Positions 27,534 to 36,236 are shown, counted from the stretch's first letter. The stretch is DNA of 48,509 nucleotides from an uncultured Eubacteriales bacterium (GCA_905205195.1 CAJLCS010000004.1:1-48509); one strand, 5' to 3'. Numbers and translations: made by a program. Notes: generated by a model from the sequence alone, not told the origin.

Positions 27534-28961
27534 ATGGGCCGTTACAAATACCTGTTCAAAAATATCGGACTGCTGACCCTCAGCAGCTTCGGCACCAAAC
27601 TGCTGAGCTTCTTTCTGGTGCCGCTGTACACCAATATTTTGACCACCGCCCAGTACGGCGCCTACGATATGTTCAGCACCACCATCGGCGTGCTGATTCC
27701 CATCCTGACGCTGAACATTCAGGAGTCGGTTCTGCGCTTTGCGCTGGACAAGCACTACCGCCGGGACGCCATCGTCACCGTGGCCACCCGGTTTCTGCTG
27801 CTTGGCTCCGGGCTGGTGCTGGCCGGGCTGGCCGTCAACGCCGTTTTTTCCTTCAGCGAGCTGGTCCGGACCTACAGCGTGTATTTCTTCCTCATGTATT
27901 TTTCTCAGGTCCTTTCCGGGCTGGTGTTGGCCTATATCCGGGGCATCGACAAAATCGCGGCCCTGTCCGTTTCCAGCATTCTCTGCTCCGTGGTCACGCT
28001 GGGGCTGAACATTCTGTTCCTCGTGGTGCTGAAATGGGGACTGGAAGGGTATTTTCTCGCCAACATCCTCGGCCCGCTGGCCCAGTGCGCCTATCTCATC
28101 GCCCGGGGCCGCATTCCCGGCCAGGTCCACCTGAGAACGTCCTATGCCGAGCAGTCCGCCGAAATGCTGGCTTACTGCAAGCCGCTGATCGCCAACAGCA
28201 TCGGCTGGTGGATCAACAACGCCTCCGACCGGTACATCGTGGTCTATTTCTGCGGTCTGGCGGAAAACGGCGTTTACTCCGTGGCCTCCAAAATTCCCTC
28301 CATTCTGAACATTTTCCAGACGATTTTCAATCAGGCGTGGACGCTGTCCGCCGTCAAGGATTTTGACCCGGAGGACAGCAGCGGCTTCTTCTCCACCACC
28401 TACCGGGTGTACAACAGCCTGATGACCATTCTCTGCGCCGGTATTATCTTCGCCGACAAGCTGCTGGCGAAATTTCTCTATGCCAAGGACTTTTTCGTCG
28501 CATGGCGGTATGTGCCCTGGCTGACCATGGCCATTCTGTTCGGCGCCCTGTCCGGCCTGATCGGCGGCATTTTCTCCGCGGTGAAGAATTCCAAAATCTT
28601 CGCCCAGTCCACCATCATCGGCGCCGTTGCCAATCTGCTGATGAACGTCCTACTGACGCCGGTCATGGGTCCGCTGGGCGCCGCCATTGCCACCACGGTC
28701 AGCTATGTGCTGGTGTGGGCCATGCGGATGATGCACGCCCGCCGGTATATCCGGCTGAAGCTCCATCTGGTCCGGGACATTGTTTCCTATGGACTGCTGC
28801 TGGTCCAGTCCGTGCTGCTGCTGATGCTGGACGGGCTGACCATGTATCTGGTGGAAGGCGGGCTGGTGCTGGTGATTCTCGCGCTGAACCTGAAGGACCT
28901 GCTGCCGCTGGTCGCCAAACTGCTGAAAAAAGGAGACGCCGGATCCCATGAGCCTTCTTGA
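27534..28961 (+). CDS. Wzx-type oligosaccharide flippase (MATE/MOP superfamily)
   Basis: 475 residues, about 12-14 membrane helices. The N terminus YLFKNIGLLTLSSFGTKLLSFFLVPLYT is typical of polysaccharide flippases, and LIGGIFSAVKNSK and LGAAIATTVSYV fit the family's second half. It would move the lipid-linked repeat unit to the outer face for the polymerase at 24.7 kb. Ribosome site AAGGAG. It overlaps the following TagF-like frame by 14 nt. Confidence 0.92.
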   Translation: MGRYKYLFKNIGLLTLSSFGTKLLSFFLVPLYTNILTTAQYGAYDMFSTTIGVLIPILTLNIQESVLRFALDKHYRRDAIVTVATRFLLLGSGLVLAGLAVNAVFSFSELVRTYSVYFFLMYFSQVLSGLVLAYIRGIDKIAALSVSSILCSVVTLGLNILFLVVLKWGLEGYFLANILGPLAQCAYLIARGRIPGQVHLRTSYAEQSAEMLAYCKPLIANSIGWWINNASDRYIVVYFCGLAENGVYSVASKIPSILNIFQTIFNQAWTLSAVKDFDPEDSSGFFSTTYRVYNSLMTILCAGIIFADKLLAKFLYAKDFFVAWRYVPWLTMAILFGALSGLIGGIFSAVKNSKIFAQSTIIGAVANLLMNVLLTPVMGPLGAAIATTVSYVLVWAMRMMHARRYIRLKLHLVRDIVSYGLLLVQSVLLLMLDGLTMYLVEGGLVLVILALNLKDLLPLVAKLLKKGDAGSHEPS

Positions 28962-29889
28962 CAAAATCAAAAAGCACGGCGTTTCCGAATCGTTGGACAT
29001 TGCCCGGCAGCACGCCGTGGACGCCGCCAACAACGCCGTCTTTCGGCTGTGCAAGTGCTTTCCCATCAACCCCAACCGGATCGTGCTGGAAAGCGAGGGG
29101 GACCTGTCCGACAACGCCTACGCCCTCTACGAGGAGCTGCGCCGCAGCGGCAGCCTTGCGCGGTATCAGGTGGTCTGGCTGGTGGATCATGTGGCGGAGG
29201 CCCGGAGCAAGGTGGGGCCCCATACCCGCTGCTGCGTCAAGCGCCCCGCGTCCTTCCGGCCGGTCCGCAGTTATCTGCTGGCCACCTGCCGGTGGTACCT
29301 CTACGACCACTGCAACATGATGGCAAGCCTTCAAAAGCGCCCCGGCCAGACCGTCGTCTATCTCTCCCACGGCTGGGGATACAAGTCGGCCAAGGGCACC
29401 GACCCGAGCCGGGACCGCACCCGCCCCGACTATCTCACCGCCACCGGCCCCCTGTCCGCCAAAGGACTGGCCCAGTACTGGCAGGAGCCGGAGGAAAAGG
29501 TACTGATTACCGGCTACCCCCGGATTGATTACTTCTACCGGGATGATCCCCTTGTCCGGGAAACCGTGGAGCGGATCTGGCACTTCGGCGGGTACCGGAA
29601 GGTCTTTTTCTGGATGCCCACCTTCCGCCAGTGCCGCAACAGCGCCCTGTCCGAGGATTATCTGACCGGCCAGACCGGCCTTCCGCTGTTTGAAACCGCC
29701 GAGTCACTGGCGGGTTTCTCGGATTTCCTGCAAAAAAATAACATTCTTCTGATCTTCAAGCTCCACCATCTGCAAGCGGAGCTTCCCGTGTTCCGGGCGG
29801 TGCTGCCCAACATCACCGTCATCCGGGATGCGGATCTGGCGGCGGCGAGGTCCAGCAGATCTGCGCCGCCCTGCCCCAGTTCGACCTGA
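28948..29889 (+). pseudogene. TagF-like glycerophosphotransferase, 3' half deleted
   Basis: Residues 1-299 align along their length with the intact TagF-like gene at 32.8 kb (shared LESEGDLSDN, LATCRW/Y, YDHCN, WMPTFR, KLHHLQ-type segments). The match ends at VIRDADLAA, about 15 residues before the ITDYSS motif that the intact copy keeps, and the frame then runs into AARSSRSAPPCP and stops. The downstream bases are an opine dehydrogenase 3' end in another frame. The N-terminal frame is intact and its start has GGAG, so a 313-residue protein could be made, but without the conserved C-terminal active region it should not work as a CDP-glycerol/ribitol phosphotransferase. Confidence 0.82.
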
Positions 29890-30227
29890 CCGGCGTCCGG
29901 TCCCTGCGGCTCCACTACGAAAGCGACACCGTCCCCGCCATGACGAAGGAGCTCTCCGGCATTGCCAGCCTGAAGGGGCTTTCCAGCCCGGCGGTGGCCG
30001 TCCCCGGGGGGTATATCCCGGATTTCGGCTCCCGGTACTTTACGGCGGACTTTTCCTTCGGGCTGACCATTCTGGTGCAGATTGCCGATTTTCTTGGCGT
30101 GCCTGCCCCCCATATGCAGGAAACCCTCCGCTGGTATCACGGTCTGGTGCCGGAGGGCCGGGAGTTCCGGTTCGCCGACTACGGCATTCACACCCTTGAC
30201 GATTTTCTGGAATTTTACGCAAGATAG
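29838..30227 (+). pseudogene. 3' remnant of an NAD-dependent opine (octopine/nopaline) dehydrogenase-family gene
   Basis: In the frame that ends at 30227 the bases encode GGGEVQQICAALPQF, then LTGVRSLRLHYES, GGYIPDFGSRYFTADFSFGL and FLGVPAPHMQETLRWYHG, the C-terminal helical domain of the octopine/nopaline dehydrogenase family. The NAD-binding N-terminal two thirds are missing, and no start with a ribosome site precedes the remnant. It abuts the truncated tagF at about 29840-29850, so one deletion seems to have removed the end of tagF and the beginning of this gene. Members of the family are found in glycan clusters, where their role is poorly known. Confidence 0.78.
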
Positions 30228-30245
30228 AAAGGAAGATCCCACAGG

Positions 30246-31142
30246 ATGAAACAGGATTTGACACGCAAGCAGTTCGACGTACTGGCCCTGCTGGCCCAGT
30301 CCCCCAAGGCCCTTTCCCAGCGCCAGATTGAGGAAAAAACCGGCTACTCGCTGGGCACCGTCAACCGGACCATGCAGGAGCTGACGGAGCTTGGCTACGT
30401 CGCCGACGGCGTCATCACCAACGAAGGCACCACCGCGCTGGAGCCTTACCGGGCCAAGCGGGCCATCTTCATTGCCGCCGGTTTCGGCAGCCGTCTGGTG
30501 CCCATCACCTTCAACACCCCCAAGCCGCTGGTGCGGGTCCACGGCAAGCGCATCATCGACGGGCTGATCGACGCCTGCCTGGAGGCGGGCATCAACGAGA
30601 TTTACATCGTCCGGGGGTATCTGGCCGAGCAGTTTGACCAGCTGACCTACAAATACCCCATGATCAAGTTTCTGGAAAACCCGGTCTACAACGAGGCCAA
30701 CAACATTTCCTCGGCCATCGTCGCCCGGTATATGCTGTCCAACGCCTATGTGTTTGAGGCGGATCTGCTGATTTCCAATCCCAAGATCATCACGAAATAC
30801 CATTACACCTCCGACTTCCTGGCCATCAAAATGGACCGCACCGACGACTGGTGCTTCACCGTGAAGGACGGCATCATCACCGAGGAAAAGGTGGGCGGTC
30901 TGGACTGTTGGCAGATGGTGGGCATTTCCTACTGGAACGAGGAAGACGGACACAAGCTGTGCAATGATATCAAGGAAACCTACGACCAACCCGGCGGCAA
31001 GGAGTGCTACTGGGAGCAGGTGCCTCTGGTATTCTGCAAAAATCACTATCAGGTGGAAGTGCGGCCCTGCTTCGAGGAGGATATCGTCGAAATCGATACC
31101 TTCCGGGAGCTGAAGGCCATCGACAAAACCTATGACGTCTGA
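30246..31142 (+). CDS. LicC-type cytidylyltransferase with N-terminal winged helix
   Basis: 298 residues in two parts. Residues 1-65 are a winged helix (LSQRQIEEKTGYSLGTVNRTMQELTELGYV), and about 72-298 a nucleotidyltransferase with IAAGFGSRLVPITFNTPKPLVRVHGKR as CTP loop and FEADLLISNP. LicC makes CDP-choline from CTP and phosphocholine; related PntC enzymes activate aminoethylphosphonate, an alternative. The fused DNA-binding-like domain could sense or regulate locally, or serve only as a dimer interface. It is followed by an APC permease; the choline kinase LicA that should feed it is absent from the window. Ribosome site AAAGGAAG. Confidence 0.87.
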   Translation: MKQDLTRKQFDVLALLAQSPKALSQRQIEEKTGYSLGTVNRTMQELTELGYVADGVITNEGTTALEPYRAKRAIFIAAGFGSRLVPITFNTPKPLVRVHGKRIIDGLIDACLEAGINEIYIVRGYLAEQFDQLTYKYPMIKFLENPVYNEANNISSAIVARYMLSNAYVFEADLLISNPKIITKYHYTSDFLAIKMDRTDDWCFTVKDGIITEEKVGGLDCWQMVGISYWNEEDGHKLCNDIKETYDQPGGKECYWEQVPLVFCKNHYQVEVRPCFEEDIVEIDTFRELKAIDKTYDV

Positions 31143-31170
31143 CTTTCCGCCAAAGAAAAGGATTTTGCCT

Positions 31171-32643
31171 ATGAGTGAAAAAAAGAAAGCCGGGCTGCAG
31201 CGGCAGCTGTCGCCCATGCACGTCTGGGCGCTGGCCTTCGGCTGCGTCGTGGGATGGGGTTCCTTCATTAACCCCGGAAAGAAATTTCTCCCCAACTCCG
31301 GCGTGGCCGGTACGGCCATTGCCATGGCGCTGGGCGCACTGGTGATGATCGTCATCGCCTTCAGCTACGCCTACATGGTGCCCAAGTACCCCAAAGCCGG
31401 CGGCGAATTCACCTTCACCAAGGCCTGCTTCGGCAAACTTCCCGCCTATGTGTGCGGCTGGTTTCTGGTGGCCGCCTACCTGACCAACGTGCCCATGAAT
31501 TCCACCGCCATCGGCCTGATCGTGGACGGTCTGGACGGCCCGCTGGACATTCTCAAGTGGGGCTTCCACTATCAGATCGCCGGATTCGACGTCTGGGCTG
31601 GGGAAATGCTGCTGGCCATGGGCATTCTGATTCTGTTCGGCGTGCTGAATATTCTGGGTGTGGAAAAAGCCGGCGTGATTCAGACCGTTCTGGCCGCGCT
31701 GCTGGGACTGTCGGTGCTGACGCTGACCGTCGCCGCGCTGATCAGCTCCAAAGCCACTCTGTCCAACATGGCACCCTGGTGGGGCTTCGATAAAACCGCC
31801 GCCGTCAACGCGCTGGCAAACGGCACCTACACCACCGCCGACGTCTTTGCCCGTCAAGGGGCCTCCGGCATCACCTCCGCCATTCTGGCCACCTTCGCCA
31901 TTGCCCCCTGGGCCTTTGTGGGCTTCGACACCATCCCCCAGGCCGCCGAGGAGTTCAAGTTTTCCTACAAAAAGGTGAGCCTGATTATGATCGTGGCCAT
32001 CGTGTTCGGCTGCTTCGTGTACACCGCCAACAACACCATCGCCGCCGCGGCACTGCAGAACTGGCCGGACCTGATTGTGGAAAGTCAGTCCACCCCCTGG
32101 CTGCTGCTCACCGCCGCCGAACGGCTGTTGGGTCTGCCCGGCAAGCTGCTGGTAGGCGTCGCCGTGTCCTGTGCCGTGCTGTCTGGCATTATGGGCTTCT
32201 ATCTGGCCTCCAGCCGTCTGATGTACTCCATGAGCCGGGACGGTTATCTGCCCAAGTGGTTCGGCATCATTGACGAAAAGCACGGCACCCCGAAAAATGC
32301 CCTTCTGTTCTGCATTCTGGTTTCCCTGTCCGGCCCGATTCTGGGGCGGGAGGCATTGGGCTGGTTTGTGGATATGTCCGCCATCGGCGCTTCCATCGGC
32401 TATTTCTTCACCTGCGCCTCCTCGCTGGTCACCATGCGGCGGGACGGCGACGGCACCCGGTTTCTCAAGACGGTGGCCGTCATCGGTGTGGCCATCTCCA
32501 GCGTGTTCATGATTTTGCAGCTGGTGCCCATTCCCGGCCTGTCCGGCGTTCACTTCTGCACGGAATCCTATCTGCTTCTGGTGGTCTGGGTGGTGCTGGG
32601 CGCCGTCTTCTACCTGACCCAGCGCCGTTCACTGCATTCCTAA
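31171..32643 (+). CDS. APC-superfamily amino acid/amine permease
   Basis: 490 residues, about 12 membrane helices. The first helix region ALAFGCVVGWGSFINPG has the unwound GxG-type segment that binds the amine in the APC fold; PKAGGEFTFTKACFG and FVGFDTIPQAAEEF are also typical. Location right after the LicC-type gene suggests import of choline, ethanolamine or a related amine for the phospho-alcohol decoration, taking the place of LicB (inference). The ATG at 31171 has AAAAGG upstream and lies 28 nt after the licC stop. Confidence 0.9.
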   Translation: MSEKKKAGLQRQLSPMHVWALAFGCVVGWGSFINPGKKFLPNSGVAGTAIAMALGALVMIVIAFSYAYMVPKYPKAGGEFTFTKACFGKLPAYVCGWFLVAAYLTNVPMNSTAIGLIVDGLDGPLDILKWGFHYQIAGFDVWAGEMLLAMGILILFGVLNILGVEKAGVIQTVLAALLGLSVLTLTVAALISSKATLSNMAPWWGFDKTAAVNALANGTYTTADVFARQGASGITSAILATFAIAPWAFVGFDTIPQAAEEFKFSYKKVSLIMIVAIVFGCFVYTANNTIAAAALQNWPDLIVESQSTPWLLLTAAERLLGLPGKLLVGVAVSCAVLSGIMGFYLASSRLMYSMSRDGYLPKWFGIIDEKHGTPKNALLFCILVSLSGPILGREALGWFVDMSAIGASIGYFFTCASSLVTMRRDGDGTRFLKTVAVIGVAISSVFMILQLVPIPGLSGVHFCTESYLLLVVWVVLGAVFYLTQRRSLHS

Positions 32644-32650
32644 TCCTTTC

Positions 32651-32676
32651 CCCGGCTGGAACAGCGGCGTTTTTTT
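32651..32676 (+). terminator. Terminator after the APC permease gene
   Basis: A short stem (GCTG/CAGC with flanking G:C pairs) followed by CGTTTTTTT, 8 nt past the stop. It would end or attenuate the long operon before the second TagF gene. Confidence 0.65.
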
Positions 32677-32787
32677 GTCAAAAATTCTCTTCATTTTTCT
32701 CTCGTCCGTTTCGGCGTCTTGGTTTTCGTTCCGTTTCTGGAACAAAAGGAGGTCGCCGTGAACGTTTCCGATGGAGGCCTGACTTTC

Positions 32788-34014
32788 GTGAAACTTCTGG
32801 AAAAGCTCAAAACCTATACCCCTGCCCGGGCGCTTCAGGTGACCGGCTGGCACATTGCCCGGCTCCTGAATGCCGCCGCCTATGGCCTGTGCCGGTGCCT
32901 GCCCCTGAACCGGCAGCTGATCGTGCTGGAAAGCGAGGGGGACCTGTCGGACAACGGCTACGCCTTTTACGATTATCTGCTGCAAAACGGCTATCTGCGG
33001 GCCTACCGGGTGGTGTGGCTGGTGGAGGACCCCAAATCCGCCCGACGTCTGGCGCTGCCGAACACGGCGTTCGTGTCCAAGAACGTCAACCGGCTCTGCT
33101 TCCGCCGGAGTCTGGCACTGGCCACCTGCCGCTACTCCCTCTATGACCACTGCAACCTGCTGGCGGATTACCGCAAGCGCCCCGGCTGCACCGTCATCAA
33201 CCTGTGGCACGGCTGCGGCTTCAAGGCCGACAAGGGCGCCGGTGCGCCCCAGAAAACGCCGCCGGACAAGATCGTGCTGACCGGCCCCCTGTATCTGCCC
33301 ACCCAGATGGCGGTGTTCGGGCGGCAGGAACAGGATTTTCTGGATCTGGGCTACCCCCGCAACGACTATCTGTTCGGCCCGCTGTCGGACAAGCAGGAAC
33401 GCTTTGCCCGGCGGTTCCGCAGCTATCGGAAGGTGTTCCTGTGGATGCCCACCTTCCGCAGGAGCATCAATCCCGCCCTGACGGAATCCTATTTTCAGTC
33501 CGCCACCGGCCTGCCCCTGCTGGACGACGGGGACAAGTTGGCCCGGTTTAACGACTGGCTGGCGGCCCGCGACTGCCTGTGCATCCTGAAGGTCCACCAT
33601 CTGCAGGCCAAGCTGGAGGTGTTCCGCCAGTCCTTCAGCCACCTGCTTCTGCTGAAGGACGATGACCTGCACGACGCCGGATTGCAGCTTTACCAGATGC
33701 TGCCGCTGACGGACTGCCTGATTACCGACTATTCCTCCATCGCCAACGACTATATGCTGCTGGACAAACCCATCATCTACACGCTGGACGACTACGACGA
33801 CTACCGCCGGTCCCGGGGCCTGATCCCGCCGGATCCCATCCGGTACTTTGTGGGGCATCAGGTGGTGACCCCGGAGGGGCTGTTTGACGCCATGGCGGAC
33901 GTGATTTCCGGCGCCGACCCCTACCGCGCCGCCCGGGCGGCCATTCTGCCCCGGATGCACACCCATCCCGACGGCCGGTCCGCCCAGCGGATTGCCGATT
34001 ATCTGAATCTGTAA
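32788..34014 (+). CDS. TagF/CDP-glycerol glycerophosphotransferase-family protein (intact copy)
   Basis: 408 residues with LWHGCGFKADKG (His near the acceptor site), WMPTFRRS, KVHHLQ, ITDYSS (312-317) and YTLDDYDDYRRSRGL, the active region of TagF-like poly(alditol phosphate) transferases. It would add glycerol- or ribitol-phosphate from a CDP donor to the surface polymer. Two GTG starts have good ribosome sites: 32758 (AAAGGAGGT) and 32788 (GGAGG). The second is chosen since VKLLEKLK then aligns with the MSLLDKIK start of the broken paralogue. The TarI-type gene directly after it could make the CDP-alditol. Confidence 0.88.
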   Translation: MKLLEKLKTYTPARALQVTGWHIARLLNAAAYGLCRCLPLNRQLIVLESEGDLSDNGYAFYDYLLQNGYLRAYRVVWLVEDPKSARRLALPNTAFVSKNVNRLCFRRSLALATCRYSLYDHCNLLADYRKRPGCTVINLWHGCGFKADKGAGAPQKTPPDKIVLTGPLYLPTQMAVFGRQEQDFLDLGYPRNDYLFGPLSDKQERFARRFRSYRKVFLWMPTFRRSINPALTESYFQSATGLPLLDDGDKLARFNDWLAARDCLCILKVHHLQAKLEVFRQSFSHLLLLKDDDLHDAGLQLYQMLPLTDCLITDYSSIANDYMLLDKPIIYTLDDYDDYRRSRGLIPPDPIRYFVGHQVVTPEGLFDAMADVISGADPYRAARAAILPRMHTHPDGRSAQRIADYLNL

Positions 34015-34031
34015 GTCAGGAGGCTTTCATT

Positions 34032-34745
34032 ATGGCAACAGTCGCAATTCTGACTGCCGGCGGTGTCGGCAGCCGCACCCATCAGGACATCCCCAAGCAG
34101 TTTCTCCATGTCCACAACAAGCCCGTCATCATCTACACGCTGGAAGCATTCCAGCAGCACCCCGGCATCGACGAAATCTGCGTGGCCATTCTGGAGGGCT
34201 GGGACCAGATGCTCTGGGCCTATGCCAAGCAGTTCAACATCACCAAGCTGCGCTATGTGGTCACCGGCGGTGCCAACGGTCAGGAATCCATTTATCACGG
34301 CCTGTGCGCCATCCGGCCGGACCACCGGGACGACGACGTGGTGGTGATTCACGACGGCAACCGGCCCATGGTCTCCGCCGAGGTCATCACGGACAATCTG
34401 GTCCGGCAGAAGCAGTTCGGCTCCGCCGTAGCCTCCATTCCCTGTACCGAGGTGGTGTTCGTCTCCGAAAACCAGCGGGATTCGGACCGGTCCATCCCCC
34501 GGGAGGAGCTGCAGCGGACCCAGACGCCCCATTCCTACTACCTGGGCGACCTGTGGCAGGCCCACCAGACGGCGCTGGCCCGGGGCATCGTCAACACCCC
34601 CGCCTCCTGCTCGTTGATGGAGGCGCTGGGCAAGCGGACCTATTTCTCCAAAGGCTCCGAGAAGAATCTGAAAATCACCACCACGGAGGATATCGAGATT
34701 TTTCAGGCGCTGCTGGCCTCCAGGAAAGAAGCGTGGATCAAATGA
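34032..34745 (+). CDS. TarI/IspD-family cytidylyltransferase (probable CDP-alditol synthesis)
   Basis: 237 residues: CTP loop LTAGGVGSRTHQDIPKQF, GGANGQESIYHGL, and IHDGNRPMVS instead of the HDAARPF of most IspD proteins, plus KITTTEDIEIFQALL. Its place after a TagF-like gene and before an SDR points to D-ribitol-5-phosphate (or similar) cytidylyltransferase rather than the isoprenoid enzyme IspD. It overlaps the next gene by 4 nt. AGGAGG precedes the ATG. Confidence 0.85.
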   Translation: MATVAILTAGGVGSRTHQDIPKQFLHVHNKPVIIYTLEAFQQHPGIDEICVAILEGWDQMLWAYAKQFNITKLRYVVTGGANGQESIYHGLCAIRPDHRDDDVVVIHDGNRPMVSAEVITDNLVRQKQFGSAVASIPCTEVVFVSENQRDSDRSIPREELQRTQTPHSYYLGDLWQAHQTALARGIVNTPASCSLMEALGKRTYFSKGSEKNLKITTTEDIEIFQALLASRKEAWIK

Positions 34746-35743
34746 CCGGCTGGGAACAGGAAGACCGGCGTCAGGCCGCCGCATTGCCGCTGCCCTGGGA
34801 AAAGCTCCGGGGAAAGCGCCTTCTGCTCTCCGGCGGCACCGGCTTTATCGGCTCGTTTCTCTGCGACGTGTTCCGGGAGCGGAACCGCCGGTACGGCGAC
34901 GGCATCCGCGTCGTTTCCCTGTCCCGGCGGGGCGGGGAAAGTGATGACACGGTGACGTATCTGGCCTGCGACCTGAATCAGCCGCTGCCGGCGCTGCCTC
35001 AGGCCGACTACGTCCTCCATCTGGCCTCCAATACCCACCCCCGGCAGTACGCCGCCGATCCCGTGGGCACCATCACCACCAATCTGCTGGGCTGCCTGCA
35101 CCTGCTGGAATACACCGCCTCCCAGCCCGGCGCCCGGTTCCTGCTGGCCTCCAGCGTGGAGGTCTACGGTCAGGGCGGCCCGGCCCCCATGGCGGAAACG
35201 GACTTCGGCTATCTGGACTGCAATACCTTCCGCAGCGGCTACAACGAAGCCAAGCGCACCTGCGAGGCCCTGTGCCAGTCCTACCGCAAGCAGTACGGCG
35301 TGGACTGCGTCGCCGTCCGGCTGGCCCGGGTGTTCGGGCCGGACCGGAAGGACGACAGCAAGGCCATGTCCCAGTTCCTGAAAAATGCCGTGGATGGGCA
35401 GGATATTGTCCTGAAAAGTCCCGGAAAGCAGCGGTTTTCCTACTGCTATGTGGCCGATGCCGCCACGGCCATTCTGAAGGTTCTGCTGGACGGCGAAAGC
35501 GGCGCGGTGTACAACGTCTCCGACCCGGACGAGGGCCGGATGCTGGCGGATTACGCCGGATTGCTGGCCGATCTGGCCGGTACGGCGCTCCGCTTCGAGC
35601 TGAACGCCGACGCTGGGGCCTCCCCCGCCACCTACGCGCTGCTCAACACGGAGAAGCTCACCGCCCTGGGCTGGGCACCGGCCTACACCGTGTCCGGCGG
35701 GCTGGAACGGACCTTCCGGATTCTCCGCGCCAGGCAGGAATAA
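34742..35743 (+). CDS. Extended SDR: NAD-dependent epimerase/dehydratase
   Basis: 333 residues. GGTGFIGSFL is the NAD site, LASSVEVYGQGG the catalytic Ser region, YNEAK the YxxxK pair and RLARVFGP the usual next motif. The ATG overlaps the stop of the TarI-type gene, so the two products are probably used together, for example to make the alditol or sugar phosphate precursor in place of the zinc reductase TarJ (inference). It closes the polysaccharide cluster and is followed by a strong terminator. Confidence 0.87.
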   Translation: MTGWEQEDRRQAAALPLPWEKLRGKRLLLSGGTGFIGSFLCDVFRERNRRYGDGIRVVSLSRRGGESDDTVTYLACDLNQPLPALPQADYVLHLASNTHPRQYAADPVGTITTNLLGCLHLLEYTASQPGARFLLASSVEVYGQGGPAPMAETDFGYLDCNTFRSGYNEAKRTCEALCQSYRKQYGVDCVAVRLARVFGPDRKDDSKAMSQFLKNAVDGQDIVLKSPGKQRFSYCYVADAATAILKVLLDGESGAVYNVSDPDEGRMLADYAGLLADLAGTALRFELNADAGASPATYALLNTEKLTALGWAPAYTVSGGLERTFRILRARQE

Positions 35744-35748
35744 AAAAA

Positions 35749-35780
35749 CGGAGCGTATCGAGACTGATACGCTCCGCTTT
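35749..35780 (+). terminator. Terminator at the end of the polysaccharide cluster
   Basis: CGGAGCGTATC and GATACGCTCCG form an 11-bp stem around a 6-nt loop, with CTTTAT after and an A run before, 5 nt past the last stop. Confidence 0.85.
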
Positions 35781-35784
35781 ATAG

Positions 35785-35840
35785 CCCTCTCCGTCCGCGC
35801 TGCGCGCGGCCACCTCTCCCAGAGCGAGAGGCAAGGGGGC
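35785..35840. repeat. Intergenic hairpin repeat, copy 1
   Basis: Starts CCCTCTCCGTCCGCGCT and holds GCGCGGCCACCTCTCCCAG, then GAGAGGCAAG. A near-identical copy lies at 36164-36216. Each can fold (CCTCTCC with a purine complement). Confidence 0.85.
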
Positions 35841-35904
35841 AAATTTATTCCCTTTTTACGTTCTGACGCAGCTGCTTATCGTCGTCGCCGGGTGCCTCCG
35901 GCGG

Positions 35905-35934
35905 GGTACTTTCTTGTATTGACAAGAAAGTACC
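35905..35934. repeat. Perfect inverted repeat GGTACTTTCTTGT / ACAAGAAAGTACC
   Basis: A 13-bp perfect stem with a 4-nt loop in the gene-free island. Similar TACTTTCTT hairpins are common between genes in related Bacillota (recalled, not searched). Confidence 0.8.
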
Positions 35935-36099
35935 GGAAAGAAGCAACCAGAGGGGGATTGCGTTGTCGCGCTCCCGCGCGCCAAAGCCATAGCCCCCTCT
36001 GGACACCCCTCGGCACGCTTTCCTGTTTGCTTGTACAGTGTTTCGGTGCGGTGGCTAGGTTTTTGCGGGTACGTCGTTTGGGGGCGGCGGCGATAGCCG
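35935..36099. other. Gene-free stretch between hairpin repeats
   Basis: No plausible gene: short frames cross it but have no ribosome site and no domain. It holds short GC palindromes such as GGCGGC-GATA-GCCGCC near 36086-36101 and a GAGGGGG...CCCCCTC pairing around 35950-36003. It looks like part of a composite repeat element. Confidence 0.5.
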
Positions 36100-36150
36100 C
36101 CCTTGGCTCCCCCTCTGGGGGAGCTGTCACCGAAGGTGACTGAGAGGGCC
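36100..36150. repeat. Two-stem repeat (GCTCCCCC / GTCACC)
   Basis: GCTCCCCC-TCT-GGGGGAGC (36106-36124) is followed at once by GTCACC-GAA-GGTGAC (36126-36140) and TGAGAGGG. This compact double hairpin looks like the dispersed GGGGGAGCTGTCAC-type element frequent in Oscillospiraceae intergenic DNA (recalled). Confidence 0.75.
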
Positions 36151-36163
36151 TTTGCACGTTTTC

Positions 36164-36216
36164 CCCTCTCCGTCCGCGCTATGCGCGGCCACCTCTCCCA
36201 GGGGGAGAGGCAAGGG
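36164..36216. repeat. Intergenic hairpin repeat, copy 2
   Basis: Same core as 35785-35840, with GCTATGCGC in place of GCTGCGCGC and CAGGGGGAGAGG in place of CAGAGCGAGAGG, so the second stem is better paired here. Confidence 0.85.
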
Positions 36217-36236
36217 CGCTCACGCGCACAAGGCGC

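Noticed and set aside
34032..34745. Isoprenoid enzyme IspD
   Set aside because: The fold is shared, but the HDGNRP change and its place between TagF-like and SDR genes favour a TarI-type role. IspD cannot be fully excluded without a genome-wide check.
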